Below, one piece after another: positions 15,275 through 25,941 of a DNA stretch of 64,000 nt. Source of the stretch: Udeniomyces pyricola (taxonomy: Eukaryota > Basidiomycota > Tremellomycetes > Cystofilobasidiales > Mrakiaceae); contig BCIK01000016.1 of NCBI GenBank assembly GCA_039545295.1, forward strand, positions 536,642 to 600,641. Direction: 5' to 3'. The position numbers were made by a program, and so were the translations under genes. Below the pieces are notes generated by a model. The model was not told where the DNA came from. It did not search any database and saw only the letters and a list, made by a program, of their open reading frames with translations. Position 1 is the stretch's first letter. Each line of letters opens with the position of its first letter.

Positions 15275-18200
15275 CTACCCGACGGGTGTCCGGACTTGAG
15301 GTGTGGTGGGGGTCGGTGGTGTGCCCCCACACGAACCTGTACTCGTCGTTGTCGGATCTGAAGAAGACGGTGTGAAGGTTTCTAGGCCAGCTAGGGAGAT
15401 CCGACGGGAGGCTAGATGATGTGGAATAGACGAGGTAGAATGGGAGGAGGAAGGTGAAGGCCGAGCGTCGACGGGGGTGGAGATGGTGGTGGACAGGGAT
15501 AGATGTGAAAGGTTGGGTTGGGAAACAGAGGTCGGTGCAGACGATGCGGAAGAGGAAGAAGAGGTGGTCGAGTGGTTGAGGCAGATATCCTCCCAGAGCA
15601 TGAGCTACAACCGGCAAGGACGAACAAGGAGGGAAACCAATCCTTCTCAGTAAAAAGAAAACCCCTTGTGACAATGTATCCGGCCCATAGAGATTAAATT
15701 TTCCATCCAAACGTTCGTAAGATTCAGGCAACTCAAACTCACCTCTGCCATGAAGCCGATATTCGGGGAGATGCCCTTTCTTCGCTCAAGCACGTAAGCG
15801 TACGCCTGGCTGAGGGTCCATCGGCGGGTCTTGATAAGGTAAGCTAGAACAACAGTAACAGACCGCGACTTGCCAGCTCGGCAGTGTACGTAGACCGGTT
15901 TAGACCGAAGGCGGGCATCATCTGTTCGGTTCGAAAAGATTCGAGGTACAAAAAGACACAGGACGAACGACTTCAGTAAGATATGCCATGTGCGGCTGGA
16001 ATCCACTGCATTAACGACAGATGATAATTTAAAAAAGAAAACGACCTGACACACTCACCTAGGAACGCACATCCAGCCCTGAGTCCCTTCTCGACTCCTT
16101 TCTCCTCCACACAGTCTCTCATGCCAATCTTGAGGTACCTCTCAAAATCAAGCTCCATGTCCCTATCATCTTCGCACTCAAGAGCCATATTGAGTACCCA
16201 TTTGACACCCTTCTCTTTGAGCTGCTCCCGAGCCGAGGGCGAGGATGGCTCAGGACCGAGGTAGAGTTCGTTAGGGAGGATAGTCGAGATAGTGAAATAA
16301 GTCGGAGAGGAAGGTGTAGATGGCGAAGAGGAATTGGTCGACGGTGCGGGAGAATGAAGAGAAGTTATTTCGTCATCTTGTACGGCATGCTCATCGTCTC
16401 CTGCATCGTATGCGTTCCTCTGGATGGTGAGTGTTTCGGAAGAGTAACTGGAGGTGTGCATGTCAGCAGGCGATAGGGGATATGGACGCTGAGGCGAGTG
16501 GGTGTGGTAGTTCGGGTACTGTGAAGCAATCGTTGATAACGGAGTTTGATCTGGATGAGGAGTATGTGGAGAGGATGGATACGGTTCGGATTGATGATGA
16601 TGCAGAGATGAGATCGAGACGGACGCAAACGATGATGGTGTACAAGTCGCGTCGCAAGACAACGACGGGGGAGAGGTCGGATATCGATGATGAGAACGTT
16701 GGCTTGTATGAGCACCAGTAGGCAAGTCCAATGAGGTAGGCGTTAAGTGAGGTCGAGACGACGCTGAGCCCGAGGTGGAAGAACTCGAGCTGGGTGAAAG
16801 ATGATGGAGACTATCTTCCACACCCCTACCTCCGGAACACCTTCTCCCCGATGAAGCCGGACTGAGTGCATTTCCTACCCGATTCAAGCGTGGTCCGCCG
16901 CTTCCATTGCCACTGGCCATACTGCTTCCTCTCGACCTCTCCCCACCAAGATTCGTTTGAATCAAAAGTCCTCTAGAGGCCTTTTTTCGCAATGTTTCTT
17001 TCGGCTTGGGATAATGGAAGGAGCCTGAACTTGAGAGCAAAGGTGGCGGCCCAAACGAAGAGAGTGATTGGACGTCGAGGCTCGCGGTCCGATTGATAGG
17101 CGGAGGAGCAACGGAAGAAGGTGAAAGGGAGAGCGAAAGGACAGGGGGTCGACCTCGGCCAAGTTTCGACGTGTCCGAAGCCGGGAGCTTGTCGAAAGAA
17201 GCAGATAGAATGATTGGAGGCTGGGGAAAGGGCAACGGTGATTGATCCGTGGTCTGAGACCTGTGCCGAGGCAGAGCTTTAGATGGCGACGTCGTGTTGA
17301 TTGATAGGCTTGGCTTTTTCTTCGGTGGACTCTGAAGAAGACTGAGATTGGAGTAGCTACTCGTGCTGCCGGCAGAGTAAAGGCTAGAGGAAGGAGAAGG
17401 GATAGTGGAGGAGGATGTTGACCACGAAGGCGAGAGTTGGGCGGATGCCTGGATGGCGGCAGGCGAGAGAAGGGGCTTGATGGTCGAGCCAGAGTCTCGA
17501 TGAGAAGGGGAATGAGGATATAAATCTGTGGTTGGATAAGGGAGGGAATGTGAGCGATGAGCAAGGCGGTCATCGCTGGTCGGAGGTGGAGTTGTAGGCA
17601 GGGGAGGTAGGGTGATAGCTCGAAGCGTGGAAATGGACGAGGACGACGAGGCGGTAGTCTTCTGCGGCATAGATTGAGTGATAGGCGGCAGTGTCAATCG
17701 TCCTAACGCTCGCTTGTCGTCCAAAGGATATCGAATCTCGCCGTTAGTGCTGTTGCTGGTACGAGGCGTCAGATCGGGTTCAAAAGGTCGACCGAGGACA
17801 CCTTCGCTCAGCGGGCTGTTGACAATGATGTCGTTCCTGTCCAGTCTCGGAATAAGCGACCTTCCACTGGTTTTGTTTCGTGTGGTCGAATCGTATGCGT
17901 GATGAATCTGATTATCAGAGCGGGGTGACCGAGGTAGAGAGGTGACCAACGCATCCGGTGACCTGCGGGCGCCGGTTTGGACGAGGCCTTCGGTCGGGTG
18001 GGGGAAGGACGATGAGGCTCGCAGGACGGTGAAGGTACCCAAGCTTTCGGATGGATCGAGCGATTGGTCCGACTGGATGGAAACAAGAGGAGGTACGAGC
18101 ACCGTCGACGAAGCGTCGAGTGGAGATGGGACGAGACAAGGTGACGATGACGGAGAAAGACGGCGGAGCGATGAGTCGCGACTGGGCGCCACCGTTGTGG

Positions 18201-18567
18201 CTGTTGGAAGGCTTTGTTCTCCTGCGAGCCCGTTCGCGTTGATTGGCGCGTAGGAGGACGACAGCTTGTCGTTTTGCATTGTCTCCCAGGCATCCTGAGT
18301 AGTAGTTTGGAAGTCCTCGCATTGGGAGGCACCTCTCGACCTAGGCTCGTCAAAACAGATCCCTTGGCCAAGAACACCGCCTTTTTGCAGCTCATCCTCC
18401 TCGGCGCGTCTCCCGAGAAGAAGGGTAGACGAGGGCGGTCCATGCTCGGTGACGGGCGTGATGGGCGAAACGTCGGTATCGGTCGTGTAGGCGGTAGAGC
18501 CCGAGTTGGACTTGACGGGCGAGGGTGAACGGGCGATTGGTTGCAAGGGCAGAAGGGAGCTGGACAT
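15275..18567 (-). CDS. Dual-specificity protein phosphatase with long disordered N-terminus
   Basis: About 1,010 residues from three exons in phase: 16059-18567, 15743-15921 and 15275-15604. The first ~740 residues are disordered and rich in Ser, Pro and Thr. The catalytic DSP domain then begins (FTISTILPNELYLGPEPS, then VKWVLNMALECED) and runs through CAFLDDARLRSKPVYVHC and RAGKSRSVTVVLAYLI, which gives the HCX5R signature HCRAGKSR with the following Ser. The conserved block AYAYVLERRKGISPNIGFM follows, and the domain ends ELMLWEDICL. A ~100-residue Ser/Thr-rich tail contains HLASRRISLAGLE, a possible basophilic kinase site. The domain is of the MAP-kinase-phosphatase type, but I do not see a clear rhodanese/kinase-docking domain. 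The substrate is unknown; Msg5/Pmp1-like roles are possible. Confidence 0.88.
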
Positions 18568-19293
18568 TGCTGCGTGGTAGAGGTTGGAGTGGATTGGAAG
18601 ACGCTAAAGGGGAAGGGGAGCGGTTGTGGAGGACGAGAGGCGCGTGAGAGCACACGAGGAGACGGACGAAGCAGCAGGAGTCAGAAAGATGATGTCGCTT
18701 GGTTAGACCATGTGCTGAGCCGAAGGATGGGATGAGGGAACAGGAACGGGCAAGGAGAAAGGCGAGGGGACGAAGCAGACGGGCGGGCGATGGGCGACTG
18801 TCGGAACTGGAAAGCAGAGCAAAGGTGAGAGTCGAGAGACGCCGCTGTGGACTGTCTCCTTGGGCCAGCCTCGGAGCGGACTCTATATATGTACTATTGC
18901 AATGGATGTGATTCTATATCGTCACCACGGATTGTTGCACGCCAGTCGCGCTTCTTTGTCAATTATATATGCATATAGTAACACACATACATCACCCGTT
19001 CATCCATCTCTCTACACACTCTCTTGACCGTTTCCATCTCTCATATCTACCAGCTTGCTTCATCAGTTCCGGCCTGCAGTCGCCATCACACGTCAACTGA
19101 TCAAACAGCGGTCAAAGTGCATGGACGCGCAATTCACACGTCTTGCTACTTTGGTAGCAGGTACTGCATGTCGTTGATATCTGCGCCGAGGGTGACATCC
19201 CCTTGCGCCATCGTTTCAATTAAACGTCCGGATCCGGGCAACAAATGTCCGCCTATAACATTCCCAATCCCATTCAATCTTGTCACTGGCGCG
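18568..19293. other. Intergenic region upstream of the phosphatase gene
   Basis: About 726 bp between the phosphatase start and the LIM gene stop (both minus). Contains TA-rich stretches near 18881-18897 and 18962-18979 that could act in the phosphatase promoter. A minus-strand ORF at 19146-19328 overlaps the LIM end and is rejected. Confidence 0.5.
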
Positions 19294-20524
19294 TCACTGC
19301 AGACCATACCCAGCTCCCTGCGGACCAAAATTCTGCAGCCATGGAATAAATGTCGTCAGTACCGGATCCGAATATTCACGTCCTCATTCGCGAGGAGTCT
19401 GGACCTGAAAGCTTGACTGAAGCTGGCCAATATCATTCCAGCTTCAGATCCATCTCCTCTACCGACTCATCACAACCCGCAGCGTAAAAGGATCGTGCGT
19501 AGATATATATATATATATATACAATGAATAAAAACATACCTTCTTGTAACATGGCGCACAAGTCGGCTTGTTGTCGTGCTCCAAGGCGTTGCCTTGAGCC
19601 AATCCCTTACCGCAAACGATGCATCGCAGACAGGATTTATGCCATTTTTTGTCTAGGGCGACCACCTGTTCGGCCATAAACACGCTTTTGCCGCATCCCT
19701 CACATCGTGGTGTCGGAGCGGGGGAGAAAATGGGTTTCTTGGGCGACTGGGCCGAGGGTGAACGGGAGGAGATAGCTAGTGACGCCATTGACCGACCGGG
19801 AATGGGCGAAGAGGGTTGACCGAGGTTTGACCCATGTGTGGTTGACACTGGGGACGAGATAGAGCGTTGGATAGATGATGACGTAGGTTGAAAGGGTGGA
19901 AGAGATGGTTTAGGCGTTGTGGGGAGTGGTGGACGAGGCTTAGAAGACGGAAGATAACTGGTTGTCGATGGTGGTAGGGGTGCACCGTCTCGTGAACGGA
20001 GAGATGTAGGAGGATTAGATGATGTTGAGATAAGTCGGGGCGATTCCGAGGCAACAAAGGTCCCGCTAGACGAGGGCGAGACGGCTTGCGGATGATTATG
20101 ATGGCGTAGGTCCTTGGTCCTGGAGGTCGAGGCAACCGCGTGGTCAGTGTCGGATGAGATGATCAGAGGGAAACGAGGCCATGGTTCATAGGGGCTCACG
20201 CAAACAGCTTCTTATGACAGTTAGCACAGTATGGGTCGAGGTCGTGCTCTACGAGTGAGCCCGCCTCGAGTCTCTTATGGCATGCGGTGCACTGCAAGCA
20301 AGGCTTATGATAGATCTGTCAGTGAGGGATTGAGTGGAAAGGAGAGAGGAGCTTGGCGTCAGGGCTACATGTCTTAGCGGAAGAGCACCCATGTTCAAGA
20401 GTGGACGCGACGGAGAGTGCACGCGACAAGCAACAGCATTTGGGCGACAGCTCACCTTGCGGCCCGGTCCAAAGGTCTGCTCGGCATGGTAGACGGGCGT
20501 TCCACAAGTGTAGCAGTTTGGCAT
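19294..20524 (-). CDS. Protein with two LIM zinc-finger domains
   Basis: Exon 1 starts MPNCYTCGTPVYHAEQTFGP, exon 2 continues IYHKPCLQCTACHKRLEAGS and EHDLDPYCANCHKKLFA, giving the first LIM domain with its eight Cys/His ligands. A Ser/Pro-rich linker of about 150 residues follows. The second LIM reads PRCEGCGKSVFMAEQ, then KKWHKSCLRCIVCGKGLAQG and DNKPTCAPCYKK. A small last exon at 19294-19332 adds NFGPQGAGYGLQ and a TGA; this glycine-rich ending is typical behind LIM domains in CRP-type proteins, and the exon is in phase with an AAG-GTATGT donor. Such proteins act as adaptors in actin or polarity signalling; no partner is evident here. The last intron contains a (TA)n run at 19502-19521. 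Confidence 0.88.
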
Positions 20525-21021
20525 TAAGGTGAGATGAGATGATACGAGAGGACACGAGATGGTACAGATTAGGGGACAAAAGGCGAGTGCTGATGAGAAA
20601 GTTGAAGAGAGTGAATGATGACGACGATCTTAGTGGTGCAGGACGATGATGAGCGATTCGTGCAGTGCGCGCAGATGAAACACCGCCTCCTTTTGACTAC
20701 GTGCTGATCGATCGATCAATCACATATCATATATCAACCGTCGCGGGCTTGTCAAAATGCATGATCAGGGGTACCGCCTCCTTTCCATTCACCCTCGTCA
20801 TTCTTCGATCAGACCGCGCGTGACTTGAGGCAGGATTGATGCACAAAGGGGAAATAAAACGACAGGGTTCATGGTATCGTCAAGGGAGGAGAAAACACTA
20901 CCATGATACAGCAAACGAGGCACGCAAATCAAATCCGGAGGAACCAAAAGGCAATTGAAGGAAACCCTAAGAAAGGGGGAAAAAGAAGAAGACGAAAACA
21001 GGAAAAAACGGGCGACATCTA
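20525..21021. other. Intergenic region upstream of the LIM gene
   Basis: About 500 bp between the LIM start and the cytidylyltransferase stop. Contains GATCGATCGATCAATCA near 20708-20724 and A/G-rich sequence near 20960-21010. Presumed LIM promoter; nothing coding seen. Confidence 0.5.
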
Positions 21022-22754
21022 TCACGCTTGGGAATGTTCTCGGCCAGAAGCAGCATCAACGCTCGATTGTTGCCAGTCGACAAACTTGGCCTCAAGCTCA
21101 GGGTGTCCGTTCTGGAGTCAAAGCGTGAATCAAACATCAGACCACTCGAACAGTTGGAAATAGCAGAACCAGAGAGTAGCAAGTAATGATTCTTACCTTC
21201 TCGAGCTTGGAGTCAAACATGCCAGTCCGGTAGCCCCGGACGATTCTTTCAAGAAGATCAGACGTCGAGATACCCGGGGTCCGTCGAGTGGGCAAGAATT
21301 TACCTGACAGAGCAAATCCAGGATGATCGAATCGTCAGTGAATTGCTCTGAGGTATCGCCGTTTCGCTCGCCTTCATGTCGCGTAAACTTTCTGCAACGA
21401 TCGACATGTACTAACCCTGCGCCTTGACAAATTCGTACACATCTGCCTTGCCCGCAGCTTTGTAAGGCTCCTCGTCGTGCGCGACGTAGTCAATCTTGTA
21501 TTCGTCGAGGAATTCTTGGGTCAACTCCCACGGCGCCGAGGGCACGACTTCATCGACCCATTTGCAGTGCTTGACGGATTCGCAACGCTCTGCGTGACGA
21601 AGGGCGGGAAGTGACTTGTGAGCGAGGCAAAGCTCGTCAGAGCAAACGCCGATGAGGAGATGCACGTTGGGGAAGCAAAGCTTGGCCTGTCGCATTTGGA
21701 GAGAATGGCTAAGGGGGTATCATGGGTAGAAGTGTTAGGCCGAAGAGGAGACACGTGTTAAGGACACATGATAAGAGCAGCTTCTTACCCAAAGTGGAAG
21801 AGGTCGTAGACACCTGACGGCCCCGATGAAGAAAAGGGATGGTAGAAATCGCGTTAGCTCGACCGTCCAATCGTCAGTCTGTAGGTGCCCTCCTTTGTGT
21901 TCTTATACTTACCATCCGCATAGATCCTTACTGGCCTATCCGTAGGAGGAGGGTTGACCTTGAAGTCTCGCTTGCCGACGCCCCCAAGCGGTTCATCAAC
22001 ACCATCGAGGGCTCGCTGAACGAACGCGCGGATATCCTCCACAGGGAGCTCAGTAATCTCGCTTGACGCCGGGATGCTCGCGTCCACATCGACCGAGGAC
22101 TCGCGCGATCTCGACTCCGATGGCTGAAAGGGCTCAAGAGGAGTTGCAGCCGATATCGGCAAGATCGGAATAGGCTGAACAGGCGCTTGAAGGGACGGTT
22201 GGGACGACGTATCCGACGAAGCGTCATAGGACGAGAGGGTCGCGGTTGATTCCGAGGTTGGGAAGTGGGCGGTAGACGAAGACTCTGGGACATGATGAGA
22301 TGAACTGAAGCTGTCTTAGCGTCATCTCATAAAGATCATGAAAAATCTCTGCATCTGACAAGATCCAACGTTGGTCATTGTTTATTAGAACGAACCGATA
22401 TCACCATCGTATGGACCAGGAGAGTCGGTCCCTCGCGTCGGATGAGGACCCTTGCCGACGACGGCGTCCGATTTCTTCTGTCGCACAGACGGGTGAGAAG
22501 GATGGTGCGAGCGAGCGAGAGGAGTTCCCGCTGAGGCTCGGAGAGAAGAGTCGTCGTTGTCTAGAAAACGCGTACGGCAGAGCAGAATGAAGGGCAAGGG
22601 GTGTGAAGAAGAGTGAGTCGGGGAAGGCCTAGTATACGGAAGAAGCACGGAGGGGCGTAAGGAGAGTGCTCTCACCCTCCTCACTCGCGTCTCGCGAAGA
22701 CGGCTGATCGTCGCCTCGACGTCGGTGTTGCTTGTACGGTTGGGAAGTGGCCAT
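21022..22754 (-). CDS. PCT1: CTP:phosphocholine cytidylyltransferase
   Basis: Rate-limiting enzyme of the Kennedy pathway to phosphatidylcholine. The ~190-residue N-terminus (MATSQPYKQHRRRGDDQPSS onward) is polar and disordered. The nucleotidyltransferase domain starts [20 protein letters not shown], giving the HxGH motif HFGH, then MRQAKLCFPNVHLLIGVCSD, KHCKWVDEVVPSAPW and IDYVAHDEEPYK. The signature RTPGISTSDLLERIVRGY corresponds to the family RTEGISTS block. A 25-nt exon (21789-21813) encodes VYDLFHFG and its 3' intron cuts the HxGH motif. After the catalytic part only about 45 residues remain (KLEKNGHPELEAKFVDWQQS onward), so the long amphipathic lipid-sensing helix of animal and yeast enzymes is not evident. 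Ethanolamine-phosphate cytidylyltransferase is unlikely, as that enzyme has two such domains. Confidence 0.93.
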
Positions 22755-23201
22755 TTGAATGAGTGTGTGGGATATAGCGAAGAGATGAGCTGGACGAGAA
22801 GGCCTTGTACGTTTCGGCCAACTTAGCGCGCGATTTCGAGGGCCGGCGTTTTGGGACCCGCTTTCTCTCTCAGGCATGACGCGGCCAAACGCAGCAACAA
22901 AATGTCAACAGACAATCGCAATTGTCTCTGTCTATTCAACGTCTCGACTTTCCTTCAATCTGGGTAAGACCAGAACACATGGCTGCCCTCAAAGTTTTGC
23001 TAACTCTTTCGTGCATGTAGAGGGAGAGAATCACCCTCATCAATCAACCGTTCAAGAGTCGAGAAACGCATGTATAAAACTAACGCTTGGCCGGTCCACT
23101 GACCAAGCGAACACAAACAACACCAGCATACACACCGTGCGGAGGGAGAGATCAGTTGTGGTTCAGACGCGTGTCATCCTGTCAGACAACGTCGAGACAT
23201 A
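22755..23201. other. Intergenic region upstream of PCT1
   Basis: About 450 bp between the cytidylyltransferase start and the RPA49 stop, both minus strand. No repeat or gene recognised; presumed PCT1 promoter and RPA49 3' end. Confidence 0.5.
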
Positions 23202-25332
23202 TCAAAACACGCACCGAGACGGATCCTTGAATACGAGAGGCACCTTGAGCGTCGCCTTCTTCGATGACTTGGCTTGCGCAAGCGAGATACCCATCCTCTC
23301 CCTCTCCTCGGTAGTAGGCAACGTAGCATCGCAACCAAGACCCTTGAAGAGCGTCTGGACCCTGTAAACAGACAAATCAGATTGGTTGAGCGAGCCATCA
23401 GCACACAGACTTAAGTCACGAGAACTAGAACCAAGGACAAGAAGGAGACACTGACTTGACAGGAGGCATGTTGAGATCCTTGGCAATCTCGTTGATGTCA
23501 GATGAGAAGTTGTCGACCATCAAGCAGAGCACAAACATGTATGACCAGAGCTTCGCCTCGGTTGCAGGGGTGGTTTGTGGCCTGAAAGTGAAGATGGAGA
23601 GGAGCAGCAAGAAAGAAAGAACGGGAAGGTCAGTCGTGCTCGCCACATGCATCCTCGAGAGTAATTTTGGTCTTTAGATATGACTTGTGACTCACTTGTT
23701 GGACCCTCGTGGCGACTCGGTGAACATTTCGATCAACGAATCAAGCACAACTCTCGGCGTCGAGCCCATCTTCTCCACCAGCTTGGGGCGATCTCCCACC
23801 GATCGACCACACCTCTCAAATTGTCGCATCATAGAGATGAAGACAACCATACGCCTGCGATAGAGAATGGGTCCATGCATGCGAGTGTCAGATACAGGTC
23901 GAATGTGGACGCGATGTGGACGCGATCCTCTTTCTGGTCGTTTCATACGTGTAAGAACCAAGACTTACAGCTTCTCCTTGTTCGGCTTAGTGACACTTCC
24001 GAGATCCTTCATCCTCTTGTTGACCCAATCAGAGTGCGAGAAGGGTAGGAGCTTGATACGGTCTCGGTCTTCGTCGCAGGCAGCGAGCTGCTCGAGGAAC
24101 GGCTTGATGGACGCCTTGGCAGCGGGCGAAATGATAGTCTTGATATCGTATGCCTAGAATAGGAGCCAAGAAACGAGGATTTGCTGTCATGAGCTAAGAG
24201 TCTGAGTAAGATGGAGCACGGGTGGAGTACGAACCTCAGAGGGGGATGTAGCAGACATGTTGGGCGGTGGGATGGGTCGAGCACCATCGGAGATAGCCTT
24301 GATGGCCTCTACATTGATTCAAGGAACACAAGGAGGCATCAGTAACCAGAGCTACATATATTCTCCCATACCCCTCCTTTCCGGTGAGATGGACGACGAA
24401 GTTTCGGGGAACGGATCACGGGATGGAGAGGAGCATTTACCCTGAGTGGGAAGGTCCTTGGCTCCCTCCTGAATGCTCTCCTCAAGATGGGACCGCATGT
24501 GCTCCATGCCGGCCGTATCGATCTTGTTCCTCTCGACAGTCTTGATTCTGCTCTTGGCCTTTTTAGTACCAAAGGCCTCTCCGAGCTTGTTTCGGTCCTC
24601 GAGTCGGTTCGCGTCGGGCACAGACTTGAGGCTCTCGAGGTTCTTGAGGCGCTTGACTTGATGAGCGAGGAGGTAGGTTGGCGAGGGGGCGACAGTGAGA
24701 GAGTTGGTTTTGGGGTCATGGAGGGCAAGAAGGTATCTAGAGATTGCAGTCGAGCACAAAGGAACCGTGGTGAGCGTGAGGCGGGGGTGCGCGGCAGGAT
24801 GACGAGGGATATGTGACCCAAACGAAAGGTCGAAATGTATGAGAAGAAGGGTCATAGAAGGGGCGTCGATATGGGACGAGCTAACTAACCGACAGCTGTA
24901 GCCACCCTTGCCCTGGACGGACTCGTTTTCACGTGAGTCTCGGTTAGTGCTGAAGAACTCAACTCCGGCCGTCTCGCCGGCGAGAAGGGTCAGCTGGTCC
25001 TCGAGCGGCTTGGATCTATCCGAGTCCCTCGACTGGTAGAGGCTGAACGACGTGGAGGCGGCCGGGACGACCGACGGGAAATTGGCTGTCGGGTGCGCGC
25101 AAGATGTCGATCAAGTTGTTGTGAGCGTGAGTGACAGATGTGCTGGGGAATGAAAACGATACAAGAAGCGTGAGTGAGCAGGGTGATTCATTGCTGCTTG
25201 CTCACCGAGGACGGGCGTGAAGGTTGAGGTTGAGGCGTCGACCTGGACCTGGAGCTTCTTGGGTGGAGGCTTGGGAGGACCATCGTCGGTGGCTTTCCTC
25301 TTTTGAGAGGCAGAGGATTGGGATGGAGCCAT
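23202..25332 (-). CDS. RPA49: RNA polymerase I subunit A49
   Basis: A49, with A34.5, forms the TFIIF/TFIIE-like module of RNA polymerase I in the nucleolus. The start MAPSQSSASQKRKATDDGPP is basic and nuclear in character. The dimerisation domain includes NFPSVVPAASTSFSLYQSRD, GETAGVEFFSTNRD and YLLALHDPKTNSLTVAPSP. A linker (QVKRLKNLESLK, LGEAFGTKKAKSRIKTVERN) precedes the tandem winged-helix part: AYDIKTIISPAAKASIKPFL, LLPFSHSDWVNKRMKDLG, LWSYMFVLCLMVDNFS and DINEIAKDLNMPP. It ends VQTLFKGLGCDATLP and TLKVPLVFK. At least eight exons. The last few residues after LVFK depend on whether another splice exists, so the 3' limit is slightly uncertain. Confidence 0.88.
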
Positions 25333-25941
25333 GGGTGAATGAGAGCTCAGAATTGTCGGTAGTGAGCGAGGAGGAGGGGAAGAGTCAGATGACAGAGTCG
25401 GATGGTTGGCTGGTCGAAATTCGGCAACGGTCAGGTTGGGTCAGGCTATCGATCAGCGCTGTCAAGACTTAATTTAATCTCAGCCAACGCGGTGGACCTC
25501 TGGTTTTCCTGCTTCGCCTGTGCTTGGAACTGAAGCCAATTCGCTGCATCCAATTGCTCCTCGCTCGTCCAGGCTCATCCAAGCTCATCCACCCCTCCTT
25601 GGCCCCACGTCCCTTCTTCCGCGCGTCGAATCCTTGTAGATTACCCTACCCGGCGCTCTCCCTCGGCAACTCCCCCAGTCAGCCGTCAAAGGGTACGCTC
25701 ATCGCATACGTCTACGATCGCTCTCCACTTGTTCGACAGACTATCTCACACGCGTCCGCTTGCCTTCCTTGTCCTGCACAGACCGCAGTCCCACTAAGCT
25801 GCACCCTCAAACTCCCCCTCCACTCATCATCGCGTACTCGGCACGAACGCGACCGTCGCTGAACCCCCTCCACATCCTTTTCGGTCTAATCTCTCCCCCC
25901 CCCCCCTCTGACGCGTCCGACCTCTGTCCTCACCCCTCACT
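25333..25941. promoter_or_regulatory. Divergent promoter between RPA49 and SET2
   Basis: About 610 bp between two divergent starts. Contains a run of 12 C at 25895-25906 about 35 bp before the SET2 start, and otherwise pyrimidine-rich plus-strand sequence as expected for a leader. Short ORFs here have no recognisable product. Confidence 0.5.

Noticed and set aside
14805..15731. Minus-strand ORF of 308 codons
   Set aside because: It reads Phe/Ser/Leu/Pro-rich low complexity from A/G-rich DNA and overlaps the true last exons of the phosphatase in another frame.
19146..19328. Minus ORF with protein-like composition (GSGRLIETMAQGDVTLG)
   Set aside because: It overlaps the last LIM exon in another frame; the phase-consistent reading NFGPQGAGYGLQ fits the LIM family better. 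Chance similarity to protein cannot be fully excluded.
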